From Firm-04 sp045642925 (lineage in GTDB: Bacteria > Bacillota > Clostridia > Oscillospirales > Ruminococcaceae): a DNA stretch of 33,873 nucleotides. The stretch's first letter is position 1; every line of letters starts with the position of its first letter. Location: positions 1-33,873 of the forward strand of contig JAZUJW010000098.1 in NCBI GenBank assembly GCA_045642925.1, in the 5' to 3' direction. A program made the translations under genes and the position numbers. This document shows, one piece after another, positions 7,262 through 15,318 of the stretch. The notes below the pieces were generated by a model. The model saw nothing but the letters and a program-made list of their open reading frames with translations, was not told where the DNA came from and ran no database searches.

Positions 7262-7471
7262 TCAGCTGAATGAAATAACGAAAATAATGCCGAGCACGAC
7301 AGCAACCGCACCTGCAATGAACTTGCGGGCATTTTCAGAAGAATCCGGCATCAGCTTATCCAGCAAATAATACAGACCATAGTAGACTCCGACGAGGATC
7401 GCAGCAATGACAAGGTCTTTCCATGAACGGATACGAATGACACGAGAAGAAAATGCAAGTAAATTCATCAT
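7262..7471 (-). CDS. Small two-helix membrane protein, paralogue 2
   Basis: This 69-aa protein is the tandem paralogue of the gene at 7028-7240. It has an N-terminal amphipathic basic segment (RVIRIRSWKD), helix one (LVIAAILVGVYYGLYYLL), the linker DKLMPDSSENARK and helix two (FIAGAVAVVLGIIFVISF). The two genes are 21 nt apart and both precede icd. AAAGG lies 7 nt before the first ATG; a second ATG follows directly. The pair looks like a gene duplication. Small proteins of this kind may act alone in the membrane or as partners of a larger complex; nothing here decides. Confidence 0.75.
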   Translation of the reverse strand: MMNLLAFSSRVIRIRSWKDLVIAAILVGVYYGLYYLLDKLMPDSSENARKFIAGAVAVVLGIIFVISFS

Positions 7472-7524
7472 TTGACAACCTTTCTCTTAAAATTCACGGA
7501 TCAGGGCTGATATCATCTTTCTGA

Positions 7525-9462
7525 TTATTTCAGGTTTTCGCGTGTGAAGTCAAGCAGACCGCCTGCCAGCATGATATCCTTGGTTCTGCCTGTGAGTTCG
7601 CAGAGAACAGGGATTTCCGCACCATTTGTCTTGTTGACAACGGTGAGTTCGGTTTTGCCTTCGGTGACAGCCTTGCGGACATCTGCGAGGACAAGCTGGT
7701 CGCCCTGTGCGATTTTGTCGTAATCTGCTTCATTGACGAAAGTCAGCGGCAGAATGCCTGCATTGATGAGGTTTGCGCGGTGAATGCGGGCGAAGGACTT
7801 CACCAGTACTGCCTTGACACCCAGATACAGCGGAGCGAGTGCAGCGTGCTCACGGGAAGAACCCTGACCATAGTTTGCACCGCCGACAATGATGCTCTGA
7901 CCGAGTGCCTTTGCTCTTGCGGGGAATTCTTCATCGCAGACTGCGAAGCAGTGTTGGGAAATCTTCGGAATATTGGAACGCAGCGGGAGGATCTTTGCAC
8001 CTGCGGGCATAATGTGGTCGGTGGTGATGTTGTCGCCGACTTTGAGGGAAACGGGTGCATCAATGGTTTCCAGCAGCGGGTGGGTTTCGGGGTAAGGTTT
8101 GATGTTCGGGCCGCGGAGGATCTCGACATCTTCCATGTCAGCTTCCGCAGCGGGGAGTGTGACCATGTTGTCGTTGATGGTGAATACTTCGGGCAGTTTG
8201 AATTCGGGCATTTCGCCGATGGTGCGCGGGTCGGTCAGGAAGCCTGTGAGTGCGGAAGCCGCAGCCGTTTCAGGGGAAACGAGGTAAATCTGACCGTCTT
8301 TGGTACCGGAGCGGCCTTCGAAGTTACGGTTGAAGGTACGAAGGGAGATACCGGCGGAATTCGGGGACTGTCCCATACCGATGCACGGGCCGCAAGCAGA
8401 TTCAAGAATGCGGGCACCTGCGTCGATCATATCAGCCAGACAGCCGTTTGCTGCCAGCATATTGAGCACCTGCTTGGAGCCAGGTGCGATAGAAAGCGAA
8501 ACATCGGGGTGAATGGTCTTGCCTTTGAGGATATGCGCGACTTTCATCATGTCGAGCAAAGAGGAGTTTGTGCAGGAACCGATGCAGACCTGGTCGATTT
8601 TCAGCTTACCGATTTCCGACATAGATTTGACGTTATCGGGAGAATGCGGGCAGGCAGCGAGGGGTTCGAGTTTGGAAAGGTCGATGTCGATGACCTCATC
8701 ATAGACGGCATCTGCGTCTGCGGAGAGGGGCGTCCAGACATCCTCACGTTTTTGCGCTTTGAGGAAAGCGAGTGTTTGTTCATCGGAGGGGAAGATGGAG
8801 GAGGTAGCACCGAGTTCTGCGCCCATGTTGGTGATGGTGGCGCGTTCGGGGACGGAGAGCGTTTTGACGCCTTCGCCGGTGTACTCGATGACTTTGCCGA
8901 CACCGCCCTTAACGGTCATGCGGCGCAGCACTTCGAGAATGACATCTTTTGCGGCAACCCATGGAGAGAGTTTGCCGGTGAGGTTGATTTTGACGATTTT
9001 CGGGCAAGTGATGTAGTAAGCGCCGCCGCCCATAGCGACTGCGACGTCAAGACCGCCTGCGCCGATTGCGAGCATACCAAGACCGCCGCCTGTGGGGGTA
9101 TGGGAATCGGAGCCAATCAAGGTTTTGCCGGGAATGCCGAAGCGTTCGAGGTGAACCTGATGGCAGATGCCGTTACCGGGGCGGGAGAAGAACAGACCGT
9201 GCTTTTTGGCGCAAGAGCCGATAAAGCGGTGGTCGTCCGCATTTTCGAAGCCATTCTGGAGGGTATTGTGGTCGATGTAAGCGACCGAGCGTTCGGTGCG
9301 GACGCGGGGGACACCCATAGCCTCGAATTCGAGGTAAGCCATGGTGCCGGTAGCATCCTGTGTGAGGGTTTGGTCGATGCGGATACCGATTTCGGTGCCG
9401 CGCACGAGTTCGCCTTCCAGAAGGTGTGCAGAGAGGATTTTTTCAGTCAGGGTAAGACCCAT
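7525..9462 (-). CDS. acn: Aconitate hydratase
   Basis: This 645-aa enzyme isomerises citrate to isocitrate through a [4Fe-4S] cluster. Cluster ligands are visible in CIGSCTNSS (about residue 295) and ACGPCIGMG (about 357-363). The N-terminal domains carry GSDSHTPTGGGLG and AVAMGG. The C-terminal swivel domain carries GDNITTDHIMPAG and NYGQGSSREHAALAP. The length fits the shorter clostridial/mitochondrial-like aconitases. The start at 9462 is set by AAGGAA at 9 nt; an ATG at 9486 lacks a site. It has its own promoter and heads the acn, small-protein pair, icd, rex series. No citrate synthase lies in the window. Confidence 0.93.
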   Translation of the reverse strand: MGLTLTEKILSAHLLEGELVRGTEIGIRIDQTLTQDATGTMAYLEFEAMGVPRVRTERSVAYIDHNTLQNGFENADDHRFIGSCAKKHGLFFSRPGNGICHQVHLERFGIPGKTLIGSDSHTPTGGGLGMLAIGAGGLDVAVAMGGGAYYITCPKIVKINLTGKLSPWVAAKDVILEVLRRMTVKGGVGKVIEYTGEGVKTLSVPERATITNMGAELGATSSIFPSDEQTLAFLKAQKREDVWTPLSADADAVYDEVIDIDLSKLEPLAACPHSPDNVKSMSEIGKLKIDQVCIGSCTNSSLLDMMKVAHILKGKTIHPDVSLSIAPGSKQVLNMLAANGCLADMIDAGARILESACGPCIGMGQSPNSAGISLRTFNRNFEGRSGTKDGQIYLVSPETAAASALTGFLTDPRTIGEMPEFKLPEVFTINDNMVTLPAAEADMEDVEILRGPNIKPYPETHPLLETIDAPVSLKVGDNITTDHIMPAGAKILPLRSNIPKISQHCFAVCDEEFPARAKALGQSIIVGGANYGQGSSREHAALAPLYLGVKAVLVKSFARIHRANLINAGILPLTFVNEADYDKIAQGDQLVLADVRKAVTEGKTELTVVNKTNGAEIPVLCELTGRTKDIMLAGGLLDFTRENLK

Positions 9463-9497
9463 AAAAGACCATTCCTTTCGTTTCAATATACAATCTT

Positions 9498-9527
9498 ATT
9501 TTACACCGAAACCCCTACTTGTGTCAA
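9498..9527 (-). promoter_or_regulatory. Sigma-A promoter of the acn-icd-rex cluster
   Basis: On the minus strand, TTGACA (9527-9522) and TAAAAT (9503-9498) are separated by 18 nt. The -35 box lies in a short palindrome, CTTG-TGT-CAAG, too short to call an operator. Confidence 0.65.
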
Positions 9528-9584
9528 GACATTTTTCTGAACTTTAATAATTTTACGAAGAACTTTAAGAAATTTTAATCTATT

Positions 9585-9837
9585 GCGGAATCCGGAGGCA
9601 GCGCCTCTGGTCGCGCTCCGCAGAGCGCGAAACACTCTTTGCAATACCCGATTGAAAGACAAAGAGGCAAGAGATACGATGTATACCGTTCTCTTGCCTT
9701 CCTTTGTTTATCACAGGAAATGCATGGGGGAAACCCCTTCCTGATTCGTTGTAAGGAAACAGGGGTGTGGCGCGCTCTGCGGAGCGCGACCAGGGGCGCT
9801 GCCCCTGGACTCCGCCAAAGGGAATGATTCCCTTTGG
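9585..9837. repeat. Palindromic repeat element, copy B, with 45-bp inverted ends
   Basis: The left end 9585-9629 and the reverse complement of 9771-9815 match at 41 of 45 positions. Inside, the stem ACAAAGAGGCAAGAGA (9659-9674) pairs with 9690-9707 around a 15-nt loop, as in copy A. The right end carries CCAGGGGC/GCCCCTGG around GCT (9790-9808), then CCAAAGGGAA/TTCCCTTTGG around TGA (9815-9837). No transposase or convincing gene is present; reading frames across it are by-products. It fills the gap between the dnaJ stop and the acn promoter. Confidence 0.85.
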
Positions 9838-9867
9838 AATCCTCATGATTGGGCGCGGAATGCGCTT

Positions 9868-11019
9868 TCAATCGTTAGATGGCTTGTTCAGCAGTTCCTT
9901 CAATTTCTTGAAGAAGCTTTCACGCTTTGCATAATTTTTCGATTCCAGCGTCGCTTCCAATTGCGTAATCAGGTCTTTCTGCTTTTTCGTCAGATTCTTC
10001 GGCACTTCTACATAAACCTTTACGTACTGGTCACCACGCTCCGCTCTCGTCGGACGCGATACACCCTTTCCACGCAAACGGAAAATCGTGCCCGTCTGTG
10101 TACCCTCATTAATACGGTATTTTACATTGCCGTCAACCGTCGGTACAACAATTTCATCGCCAAGTGCCGCCTGTGCATAAGTAATCGGAATGTCGCAGTA
10201 AATGTCATAACCCTCTCTCGTATAAAGCGGATGCGGTCTGACATTAATATCTACCATCAGATTACCGTTCGGGCCGCCGTTGATGCCAACGTCACCCTGC
10301 CCGCCAACCTGCAAACGCTGTCCGTCATCAATACCTGCCGGAATGTTAATGGTAATCGGCTTGCTGACACGGACTCTGCCCGCGCCTTTGCACTTCTGAC
10401 ACGGATTCTTAATGACCTTGCCTTTTCCGCCGCAGCGCGGACACGGTTTCGACTGCGAAATCAAACCGAATGGCGTGCGCTGTGTCGCTTTGACCGTACC
10501 ACGTCCCTGACATTCTTTGCAGACTTCGGATGCCACACCGCCGGCACTTCCTGTGCCATTGCAATCAGGACAGTTTTCCATGCGCTGAATGGTAATGGTC
10601 TGCGATTTGCCTTTGACGGCTTCCATGAAGTCCAGCGTGATATTTGCGCTGATATCACGTCCCTGACGCGGTGCATTCGCATTTGCCGTGCGCGTGCCGC
10701 CGCCGAACATTCCGCCCATGCCGCCAAACAAACTTTCGAGAATTTCGCTGACATCGGAGAAACCGCCTGCACCTGCGCCCATGCCGCCGTTTTCCAGACC
10801 ATCATGACCATATTGGTCGTAGATGCTGCGTTTTTCGCTGTTAGACAGCACTTCGTATGCTTCGGTGATCTCCTTGAATTTTGCTTCCGCTTCCGGATCA
10901 TCGGGATGCAGGTCAGGGTGATATTTTCTTGCAAGCTGACGATAGACTTTTTTGAGTTCTTCATCGGTGACATCTCGTCCGACACCGAGAATCTCGTAGT
11001 AATCCCGTTTTTCAGCCAT
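9868..11019 (-). CDS. dnaJ: Chaperone DnaJ
   Basis: This 383-aa type I J-protein stimulates DnaK ATPase and delivers unfolded clients. The J domain (residues 5-70) has HPD at 34-36. A Gly/Phe-rich region follows (about 73-108). The zinc domain has four CxxCxGxG motifs at C150, C167, C193 and C207, and the C-terminal substrate-binding domains complete the protein. The start follows AAGGGAG. A promoter at 11100-11128 lies directly upstream, so dnaJ can be transcribed on its own as well as by read-through from dnaK, which ends 237 nt before it. Confidence 0.96.
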   Translation of the reverse strand: MAEKRDYYEILGVGRDVTDEELKKVYRQLARKYHPDLHPDDPEAEAKFKEITEAYEVLSNSEKRSIYDQYGHDGLENGGMGAGAGGFSDVSEILESLFGGMGGMFGGGTRTANANAPRQGRDISANITLDFMEAVKGKSQTITIQRMENCPDCNGTGSAGGVASEVCKECQGRGTVKATQRTPFGLISQSKPCPRCGGKGKVIKNPCQKCKGAGRVRVSKPITINIPAGIDDGQRLQVGGQGDVGINGGPNGNLMVDINVRPHPLYTREGYDIYCDIPITYAQAALGDEIVVPTVDGNVKYRINEGTQTGTIFRLRGKGVSRPTRAERGDQYVKVYVEVPKNLTKKQKDLITQLEATLESKNYAKRESFFKKLKELLNKPSND

Positions 11020-11099
11020 AGTTTTTACTCCCTTCTGTGTGGGTGGGTATCAGAAAGTCTCTGTGCGGCAGATGCGCACGGGGACAATATTTATATAGT

Positions 11100-11128
11100 A
11101 TTATAGCATAATTTATGCGTTCATGCAA
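11100..11128 (-). promoter_or_regulatory. Sigma-A promoter of dnaJ with a palindromic spacer
   Basis: On the minus strand, TTGCAT (11128-11123) and TATAAT (11105-11100) are 17 nt apart. The spacer contains the perfect palindrome GCATAA-A-TTATGC (11106-11118), which could bind a regulator. No CIRCE copy is present here. Confidence 0.65.
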
Positions 11129-11219
11129 GTGTTTTTGGAAAATTGCAAAACAAATTTTCCCGCTTTTTCAGGCATTTTCCGTGGATATTGATGGGAAAAA
11201 GGCTTGCGTGAACAACAGA

Positions 11220-11242
11220 GGGGCAGAATCTTGTTCCGCCCC
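11220..11242 (-). terminator. Hairpin between dnaK and dnaJ
   Basis: A 9-bp stem (GGGGCGGAA/TTCTGCCCC, one wobble pair) lies 14 nt after the dnaK stop. No T-run follows it directly, so it may be an attenuator or processing site that lowers dnaJ relative to dnaK. Confidence 0.4.
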
Positions 11243-11256
11243 CCATAATTTATTCA

Positions 11257-13101
11257 TTATGCTTCGGTGAAGTCTGCGTCAACGACATTGTCATCCTTTG
11301 CGGAAGTGCTGCCGCCCATGCTGCCCATGTCACCCATATTGCTCATATCAGGTGCGCCATTCGGTGCAGCGTTCTGGTAAACCTTGCCGCTGAGGGCATA
11401 GAATGCCTGCTGAAGCGCATCGGTCTTTGCCTTCATTGCATCATAATCTTCGCCCTTCATAGCTTCCTTGAGGTCTGCAATGGCAGCGTTGATGGGTGCT
11501 TTGTCTTCTTCGGAAACCTTGTCGCCGAAGTCTGTCATTGCCTTTTCGCACTGGAAGCAGAGGCTTTCTGCGTTGTTCTTGGTATCGACCTGATCCTTAC
11601 GCTTCTTGTCGTCTTCTGCGAACTGTTCTGCTTCACGAACTGCACGGTCGATATCTTCCTTGCTCATGTTGGTGGAAGCAGTGATGGAGATGTTCTGTTC
11701 CTTGCCGGTGCCGAGGTCTTTTGCAGAAACGTGAACGATGCCGTTTGCGTCAATGTCGAAGGTGACTTCGATCTGAGGCACGCCGCGGGGTGCGGGAGCG
11801 ATTCCGTCCAGACGGAATTCGCCCAGTTTCTTGTTGTCCTTTGCGAATTCACGTTCGCCCTGCAATACACAGATATCAACAGCGGGCTGATTGTCAGCAG
11901 CGGTAGAGAAGACCTGCGATTTCTTGGTCGGGATGGTGGTGTTGCGGTCGATGATCTTGGTGCAGATGCCGCCCATGGTTTCCAGACCGAGGGAAAGCGG
12001 AGTGACGTCGAGGAGGAGCAGACCGCCCTTGACATCGCCGCCGAGCACGCCGCCCTGATATGCAGCACCGAGTGCAACGCATTCGTCAGGGTTGATGCCC
12101 TTGAACGGATCTTTGCCGATGCGCTCCTTGACAGCCTGCTGCACAGCAGGGATTCTGGAAGAACCGCCGACGAGGAGCACCTTGTCGAGTTCGGAAGCGC
12201 TCAGACCGGAATCGCGGAGGGCCTGTTCGACAGGGCCCATGGTAGCGCGGACGAGGTCTGCGGTCAGTTCGTTGAACTTTGCCTGAGAGAGGGTGAGGTC
12301 GAGGTGCTTGGGGCCTGTTGCGTCAACAGCGATGAACGGCTGATTGATGCTGGTGGTGGTCATGGAAGAAAGTTCGATCTTTGCCTTTTCAGCGGATTCC
12401 TTCAAGCGCTGCATAGCAGTCTTGTCGGTGCGGAGGTCGATGCCTTCTGCCTTCTTGAATTCTTCGACCATCCAGTCGATGATGCGCTGGTCGAAGTCAT
12501 CGCCGCCGAGGTGGTTATTACCGGCAGTTGCGAGAACTTCAGTAACACCGTCGCCCATGTCGATGATGGAAACGTCGAACGTACCGCCGCCGAGGTCGAA
12601 GACCATGATCTTCTGTTCTTCTTCCTTGTCGATGCCGTAGGAGAGGGCAGCAGCAGTCGGCTCATTGATGATACGCTTTACATTCAGACCTGCGATCTGA
12701 CCTGCGTCTTTGGTAGCCTGACGCTGGGAGTCAGTGAAGTATGCAGGAACGGTGATAACAGCTTCGGTAACGGCTTCGCCGAGATAAGCTTCTGCATCAG
12801 CCTTGAGCTTTTGCAGGATCATAGCAGAAATTTCCTGCGGGGTGTAAGCCTTGTCAGCGATGGTGACCTTCTGGTCAGTACCCATCTTACGCTTGATGGA
12901 GATGATGGTGTTGTCAGGGTTTGCGATTGCCTGACGCTTTGCGATCTGACCGACCAGACGCTCGCCGGTTTTGGAAACGGCGACAACAGAAGGGGTAGTT
13001 CTTGCACCTTCTGCGTTCGGGATGACGACGGCGTTGCCGCCTTCTACAACTGCGACACAAGAGTTTGTCGTACCAAGGTCAATACCAATAACTTTTCCCA
13101 T
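11257..13101 (-). CDS. dnaK: Chaperone DnaK (Hsp70)
   Basis: This 614-aa Hsp70 has an ATPase domain beginning GIDLGTTNSCVAV, with the phosphate loops DLGGGTFDVS and VGGSSRIPAV, a hydrophobic linker (LLLLDVTPLSLG) and a substrate-binding domain with a helical lid. The tail is short and Met/Gly-rich (NMGDMGSMGG) and ends DADFTEA. AAGGAGG upstream fixes the start at 13101; the in-frame ATG at 13164 has no site. The gene lies third in the hrcA-grpE-dnaK-dnaJ order, 91 nt after grpE. A TATAAT in that gap has no matching -35 box. Confidence 0.97.
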   Translation of the reverse strand: MGKVIGIDLGTTNSCVAVVEGGNAVVIPNAEGARTTPSVVAVSKTGERLVGQIAKRQAIANPDNTIISIKRKMGTDQKVTIADKAYTPQEISAMILQKLKADAEAYLGEAVTEAVITVPAYFTDSQRQATKDAGQIAGLNVKRIINEPTAAALSYGIDKEEEQKIMVFDLGGGTFDVSIIDMGDGVTEVLATAGNNHLGGDDFDQRIIDWMVEEFKKAEGIDLRTDKTAMQRLKESAEKAKIELSSMTTTSINQPFIAVDATGPKHLDLTLSQAKFNELTADLVRATMGPVEQALRDSGLSASELDKVLLVGGSSRIPAVQQAVKERIGKDPFKGINPDECVALGAAYQGGVLGGDVKGGLLLLDVTPLSLGLETMGGICTKIIDRNTTIPTKKSQVFSTAADNQPAVDICVLQGEREFAKDNKKLGEFRLDGIAPAPRGVPQIEVTFDIDANGIVHVSAKDLGTGKEQNISITASTNMSKEDIDRAVREAEQFAEDDKKRKDQVDTKNNAESLCFQCEKAMTDFGDKVSEEDKAPINAAIADLKEAMKGEDYDAMKAKTDALQQAFYALSGKVYQNAAPNGAPDMSNMGDMGSMGGSTSAKDDNVVDADFTEA

Positions 13102-13192
13102 AATAAATTCCTCCTTAAAGGTTTGGGTGGTTTCATTCAGTATACTATTATAATATGCGCACACAATACGCCGGGGATGTTAACAACTTTTA

Positions 13193-13798
13193 TTAGTTTG
13201 CCACAGCGACCATGGCGGGGCGAACGAGTCTGTCGCCGAGCTTGTAGCCCTGCTGGTAGACTTCGCAGACGGTGCTTTCGCCGAAGTTTTCGTCCTCCAC
13301 CTGACGGATGGCGTTATGGACCTTCGGGTCAAACGGTTCGTTGAGGGCGGGGATCTGTTCCACGCCGAGCTTTTCGAGCAAGGACTTCATTTGCTGGAAG
13401 ATTTTCTCCATGCCGTTCTGGTAGGCTTCATCACTGCACGGTGCTTTCATCGCAAGTTCGAAGCTGTCCATGGCAGGAAGCAGTTCCAGCACGGTTTTTG
13501 CAACGGCATCCTGATAGGTTTCGGATTTTTCCTTTGCGGTGCGTTTGCGGAAATTGTCAAACTCTGCAAAAAGGCGCATATACTTTTCTTTGGTATCCTG
13601 CAATTCTTTCTGCACGGGGTCGATCTCAATGATGTCCGGTTCTCCGTCATCGGTTTCTTCGAATGGGATTTCTTCTTCCTCATCAGCGGCATCCGATACA
13701 GGAGCATCGTCTGTTTCCGATTCTTCGTCATGCAGACCGTCTTCTTCGAGGGATTCGAAATCCTCGCAGCCGTCTGCGTCACGCAGTTCATCACTCAT
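13193..13798 (-). CDS. grpE: Nucleotide exchange factor GrpE
   Basis: This 201-aa protein releases ADP from DnaK. The first 70 residues are very acidic and probably disordered. A long coiled-coil helix follows (QKELQDTKEKYMRLFAEFDNFRKRT), and the C-terminal beta-domain carries NAIRQVEDE and VYQQGYKLGDRLVRPAMV. I chose the ATG at 13798 because AGGAGG lies 9 nt upstream; the ATG at 13807 touches that site. The start overlaps the hrcA stop by 8 nt, indicating translational coupling. Confidence 0.93.
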   Translation of the reverse strand: MSDELRDADGCEDFESLEEDGLHDEESETDDAPVSDAADEEEEIPFEETDDGEPDIIEIDPVQKELQDTKEKYMRLFAEFDNFRKRTAKEKSETYQDAVAKTVLELLPAMDSFELAMKAPCSDEAYQNGMEKIFQQMKSLLEKLGVEQIPALNEPFDPKVHNAIRQVEDENFGESTVCEVYQQGYKLGDRLVRPAMVAVAN

Positions 13799-14840
13799 TC
13801 TTGTCATCCTCCTTCTCGGAAATTAAATCCGTGATTTTCTGAGTAAAATATTCGAGATACGGAATGACTTTTGCGTAGTCAAGCCGCATCGGGCCGATAA
13901 TGCCAAGACCGCCGGCATCGCGGCCGTCTTTATGGTAGCGTCCGACGATCATGCTGGAATTACCAATTACGAACGTGGACGAGTTGTTTTCCGTCTGGTG
14001 GTTTTCATCGCTGAACATGACGTGAATGCCGCTGAACGTGTCATTGAGGAGCGGCATGATGACATCTTCCTGATGTTCCATGAATTCCACGATATCCTGT
14101 GTATTGAGTTCCTGACAGGTGAGGAGATTGCGCGTGCCGTTGACGGTGAGCTCCTGCCGCATCATGTCGCGGGAGAGTTCGTAGAGTCCCTCGACCAGCG
14201 GGGAGAGTGTCACCATGTAAGTGCCGAGCGCGGTGATCAGCTGATCCATCATTTCCGCAGACAAATCGTTGACAGAAACGCCGTGGAGGTGTTCTGTGAG
14301 GAATGCGGTGAAGAAAGAAAGCTGTTCGTCATTCAAATCGAATTCCAGACGGCAGGCTTTGTTTTTGATACTGCCTGCGGAGGTGATGAGGAGAATGACG
14401 TAAAGGCGTTTGCCTGTCGGAATGACCTCGACCTTGGAAATTACGGAAAACTGTGGTGTTGTGTTGACAGCGACTGCGGCGCACTTGGTAATTTCTGCAA
14501 GTGCTGTGGTAGCGGACTGGATGAGGAGTTCTTCGGTCAGCGGGACATCTTCAGAGAACATCTCGTCGAGCCGATTTCGTTCATCGTCGCTGAGTTTTGC
14601 GCCGTGCATACATTTTTCGATATAGAGTTTGTATCCCTGAAAGGTTGGGATACGTCCCGCGGAGGTATGGGGTTGTTCCAACAAACCGAGCTGTTCGAGC
14701 ATCGCCATATCGTTGCGGATGGTTGCAGGAGAAACGTGGATATCAGGCAGTTCCGCGATGGTCTTAGAGCCAACGGGTTCGCCTGTTGTCACATAGGCAT
14801 CAACGATAGCGGCTAAGATACGCAGCTTGCGGTCGTCCAT
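13791..14840 (-). CDS. hrcA: Heat-inducible transcription repressor HrcA
   Basis: This 349-aa repressor binds CIRCE operators and is kept active by GroEL in well-studied relatives. The N-terminal winged helix has RKLRILAAIVDAYV, GEPVGSKTI and SPATIRNDMAMLEQLGLL. The central and C-terminal domains (GLYELSRDM; IGPMRLDYAKVIPYLEYF) are typical. AAGGAGAG 9 nt upstream places the start at 14840. It heads the operon just below a CIRCE site, so it should repress its own transcription together with grpE and dnaK. Confidence 0.95.
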   Translation of the reverse strand: MDDRKLRILAAIVDAYVTTGEPVGSKTIAELPDIHVSPATIRNDMAMLEQLGLLEQPHTSAGRIPTFQGYKLYIEKCMHGAKLSDDERNRLDEMFSEDVPLTEELLIQSATTALAEITKCAAVAVNTTPQFSVISKVEVIPTGKRLYVILLITSAGSIKNKACRLEFDLNDEQLSFFTAFLTEHLHGVSVNDLSAEMMDQLITALGTYMVTLSPLVEGLYELSRDMMRQELTVNGTRNLLTCQELNTQDIVEFMEHQEDVIMPLLNDTFSGIHVMFSDENHQTENNSSTFVIGNSSMIVGRYHKDGRDAGGLGIIGPMRLDYAKVIPYLEYFTQKITDLISEKEDDKNE

Positions 14841-14907
14841 AGAACGAATCTCTCCTTTCGGCACGCAGGTCATAGTGCTGAGTGCTTGCAGACCTAATTT
14901 CGAGGTG

Positions 14908-14934
14908 CTAGCACTCCATGTCTTTGAGTGCTAA
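14908..14934 (-). promoter_or_regulatory. CIRCE operator
   Basis: On the minus strand the site is TTAGCACTC, a 9-nt spacer, then GAGTGCTAG. This matches the CIRCE consensus at 17 of 18 positions. It starts 4 nt after the -10 box, where HrcA binding would block initiation. Confidence 0.95.
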
Positions 14935-14938
14935 TGAT

Positions 14939-14967
14939 AGAATACCACTTTTTGATGCGGATGTCAA
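14939..14967 (-). promoter_or_regulatory. Sigma-A promoter of hrcA-grpE-dnaK
   Basis: On the minus strand, TTGACA (14967-14962) and TATTCT (14944-14939) are 17 nt apart, directly before CIRCE. Confidence 0.85.
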
Positions 14968-15039
14968 GGGCTGTACGAAACTTTGTTGGTTTTGTACAAT
15001 TTTAGGGACGATAGTACAGGGAGAAAGCGAAAAAGGGCA

Positions 15040-15068
15040 TTGTCAGCATAGGGGGATTATGCTAAAAT
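15040..15068 (+). promoter_or_regulatory. Sigma-A promoter upstream of the galactanase gene
   Basis: TTGTCA (15040-15045), a 17-nt spacer and TAAAAT (15063-15068). The predicted leader of about 245 nt carries repeat copy C before the start codon at 15319. Confidence 0.6.
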
Positions 15069-15126
15069 ATAAGAGTGTGTCGCTGAGAAATGCGCATACC
15101 ACGCCTGACATAAAGCTCACCATTCA

Positions 15127-15285
15127 CCAACTGCACTGGGGAAACCCCTCCTGATTATTTTTGACGAAATAGGGGGCGTTTCGCGCTCTGTGGAGCAGAC
15201 TGCTTGCAGTCTGTTGGCGTCCAAAGGCTCTGCCTCCGGACTTCGCAAGCTTTTGAAAAAGCCCCCGCAAAACCTTATGATTCCT
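15127..15285 (+). repeat. Partial dispersed repeat, copy C, in the galactanase leader
   Basis: It corresponds to the right half of copies A and B. A TGCACTGGGGAAACCCCTCC block resembles 9721-9741, and CGCGCTCTGTGGAGC resembles the inverted-end core of copy B. The hairpin CAGACTG-CTTG-CAGTCTG (15197-15214) and the TTGGCGTCCA edge are shared with copy A. The GTCC...GGAC hairpin at 15219-15241 has two mismatches, so this copy looks decayed. The central stem-loop of A and B is absent. Confidence 0.65.
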
Positions 15286-15318
15286 CATCGCATCAGCGAT
15301 ACTTCTATGGAGGTCATT

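Noticed and set aside
5763..9540. Long open frames on the plus strand opposite icd and acn (535 and 586 codons)
   Set aside because: They mirror conserved enzyme genes on the minus strand, have no ribosome sites and encode no recognisable protein. Codon bias keeps these frames open.
9575..9871. Short minus-strand frame through copy B
   Set aside because: It crosses nested palindromes, has no conservation with other copies and overlaps the end of dnaJ.
13150..13192. Possible Rex half-site TTGTTAACA and a TATAAT upstream of dnaK
   Set aside because: Only one half of the Rex palindrome is present and the TATAAT has no acceptable -35 box.
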